Source: Brassica napus
Taxonomy: Eukaryota > Streptophyta > Magnoliopsida > Brassicales > Brassicaceae
Length of the DNA stretch: 64,000 nt
Direction: 5' to 3'
NCBI RefSeq assembly: GCF_020379485.1
Contig: NC_063446.1
Location: 19,541,525-19,605,524, forward strand
In this document: piece by piece, positions 62,617-64,000 of the stretch
Position numbering within the stretch: the first letter of the stretch is position 1
Layout of the letters: the number at the start of each line of letters is the position of its first letter
Made by a program: the position numbers and the translations under genes
The notes under the pieces: model-generated
Database searches by the model: none
The model's input: only the letters and a program-made list of their open reading frames with translations
Told to the model about the DNA's origin: nothing

Positions 62617-63548
62617 GACGCCGATGGCTCCTAAGTTGTGAGGACAGAGAAGAAGACGCGGAGGATCATCACAGTAGTTGTGGGGAGACAACACGGTAGC
62701 TGCGGAAAAGGAGATCCGTTGGTCGAACGGAGGCGCAGTCACGGTTTTTACAAATCTTGAAATCGGATAGATGAAGACGAATCAAGGGATCAATCGATTG
62801 CCAAACAAGAATCGATCGATCCTGCATTTCAAAGCACGGTCACAACTTTTTGTCGGAGCAACTAGAGTTTACATTTTTTGTTTTATCAAAGCACATTTGG
62901 GACCAGATTTTTAGGGCAATAAATATTGTTATATGTCAAAAACCCTAATAAAAACCAATCACTATTTGATTTGAGTTTTTTGTATTCTAATTCCACTTCG
63001 AGTTATGAATCAAAAAACTTAATTCAAAGATAGGGAAGATAGGAATTAGCTAGAAAGTCAGGATTTTTTTTTTTTTTTTTAGATCAATTTTTATAAGGAA
63101 ATTATGATTAAAAGTTGACAACATAATATTTGACCCCAAAAAAAAAAGTTGACCACATAATATATCAAAACACTTTAAATAAAATCTCAATACATGAATA
63201 TTAGTCGATGCTGTTCCTTCTCTCTCAAGTAAACCCGAAACAAAACAAAAAAAAACAGTACTCGATGTTAGGTGTGTTCATCATATATGCCAATCAGAAT
63301 GATCTCCTGCGACGAAACCGCTTTGCTCTGCGCATCCATAAATCATAACTACAATCCGAATTATTGCCAACGAGAATTGTGATTTGAAAAAGAGGATAAG
63401 ATAATGAAATCTACGTTGGAGATTGTCACTGAAGTGAAAAGTTTTATATAAAATGAATAACTTGCCAATGCGGCAGTACGTCGAGACATATTGCATAAGA
63501 TTGCTCTCTTTTTGTTAGAATGATGTAGTCATGTTGTATATGAGACCT
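62617..63548. other. Non-coding flank, possible old LTR-element remnant
   Basis: Begins GACGCCGATGGCTCC, includes CAATCGATTGCCAAACAAG and ATCGATCGATCC, then becomes AT-rich. I see no convincing gene. Short minus-strand frames near 63281-63496 have no recognisable domain. Confidence 0.45.
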
Positions 63549-64000
63549 GGTTTTGCAGAGCTTTCTATAGATTCACGATGCCTCCGCCTTAATCAATTGT
63601 AGCAACTGCGGTATCCGGCTGCAATAACAGACAGAGATGGTTATGTACTGTTGAGAAAAGAAAAAGGTAATGTACTGTTGTGATCGCTCCTTGAAAATAG
63701 GGAACAGAGATTTCGGATCAGTACGATTAAACAAACAACAGGCGAATACCTTTGTAGCCTCCACTAGGATTAGAAGCTTACGTTACTAAGCTCCACTAGG
63801 TTTTGCAGAGCTTTCTATAGATTCACGATGCCTCCGCCTTAATCAATTGTAGCAACTGCGGTATCCGGCTGCAATAACAGACAGAGATGGTTATGTACTG
63901 TTGAGAAAAGAAAAAGGTAATGTACTGTTGTGATCGCTCCTTGAAAATAGGGAACAGAGATTTCGGATCAGTACGATTAAACAAACAACAGGCGAATACC
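63549..64000. repeat. 250-bp tandem duplication cut by window end
   Basis: GGTTTTGCAGAGCTTTCTAT starts at 63549 and again at 63799. All 202 bases of the second copy present appear identical to the first. The sequence contains GCCTCCGCCTTAATCAATTG and GTATCCGGCTGC but no recognisable protein. The array may continue beyond the window. Confidence 0.9.

Noticed and set aside
63281..63764. Minus-strand frames near the window end as a possible C-terminal exon
   Set aside because: No recognisable domain; one spans the 250-bp duplication. Too little evidence for a gene.

Overview
This is a TE-rich piece of a Brassicaceae nuclear genome, most likely Brassica. The evidence is spliced plant genes close to Arabidopsis DLO1/S3H and NIK1, very AT-rich spacers, plant CACTA elements with CACTACAAGAAAACA ends, and Ty1/copia elements primed by initiator tRNA-Met. 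No replication gene, operon or CRISPR array is present, and I saw no convincing tRNA or rRNA gene.

Host genes: one apparently functional gene, a 2-oxoglutarate/Fe(II) oxygenase of the DMR6-like oxygenase type (DLO1, salicylate 3-hydroxylase), occupies 28024-38594 on +. Its three exons join to a 350-residue protein. Intron 1 has grown to about 9.4 kb, mainly through a 6.3-kb copia element. It also holds a SINE and an inverted copy of the exon 1/intron 1 junction. A decayed, intron-containing NIK1-like receptor kinase pseudogene lies at 391-1655 (-).

Mobile DNA: four CACTA elements have perfect 3-bp target duplications. They are C1 (6998-9679, TAA, internally deleted), C2 (14337-21628, GAC), C3 (39654-47829, TAC) and C4 (51219-59029, TGA). 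C2, C3 and C4 each carry a TNP2-like transposase followed by a Transposase_24-type (TNPA-like) gene on the same strand; all have lesions, and C3 is the least damaged. Subterminal motifs split them into a TTCCGA lineage (C1, C3) and a TTTACGA lineage (C2, C4). Two copia elements are delimited by LTRs and 5-bp duplications: one at 31040-37328 (+, TATGT) inside DLO1, and one at 48221-62611 (-, GGTCT). The second contains C4 and a nested solo LTR (59962-61440, CAATA).

Repeats: 6.7-14.3 kb is a large array rich in GAAGACTTC/GAAGTCTTC palindromes, possibly the body of a Mutator-like element, into which C1 and C2 inserted. A 1282-bp unit with degenerate telomere-like repeats is duplicated in tandem at 22.5-25.1 kb. 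A 250-bp tandem duplication runs off the window end. The remaining spacers are AT-rich and contain no gene I can support.

How the parts relate: the TNP2 and TNPA-like pairs are the transposition machinery of their own elements, and their subterminal and internal motif arrays are the likely binding sites of the TNPA-like proteins. The elements are nested, so relative ages can be read off. The one host enzyme gene has had its first intron rebuilt by transposons.
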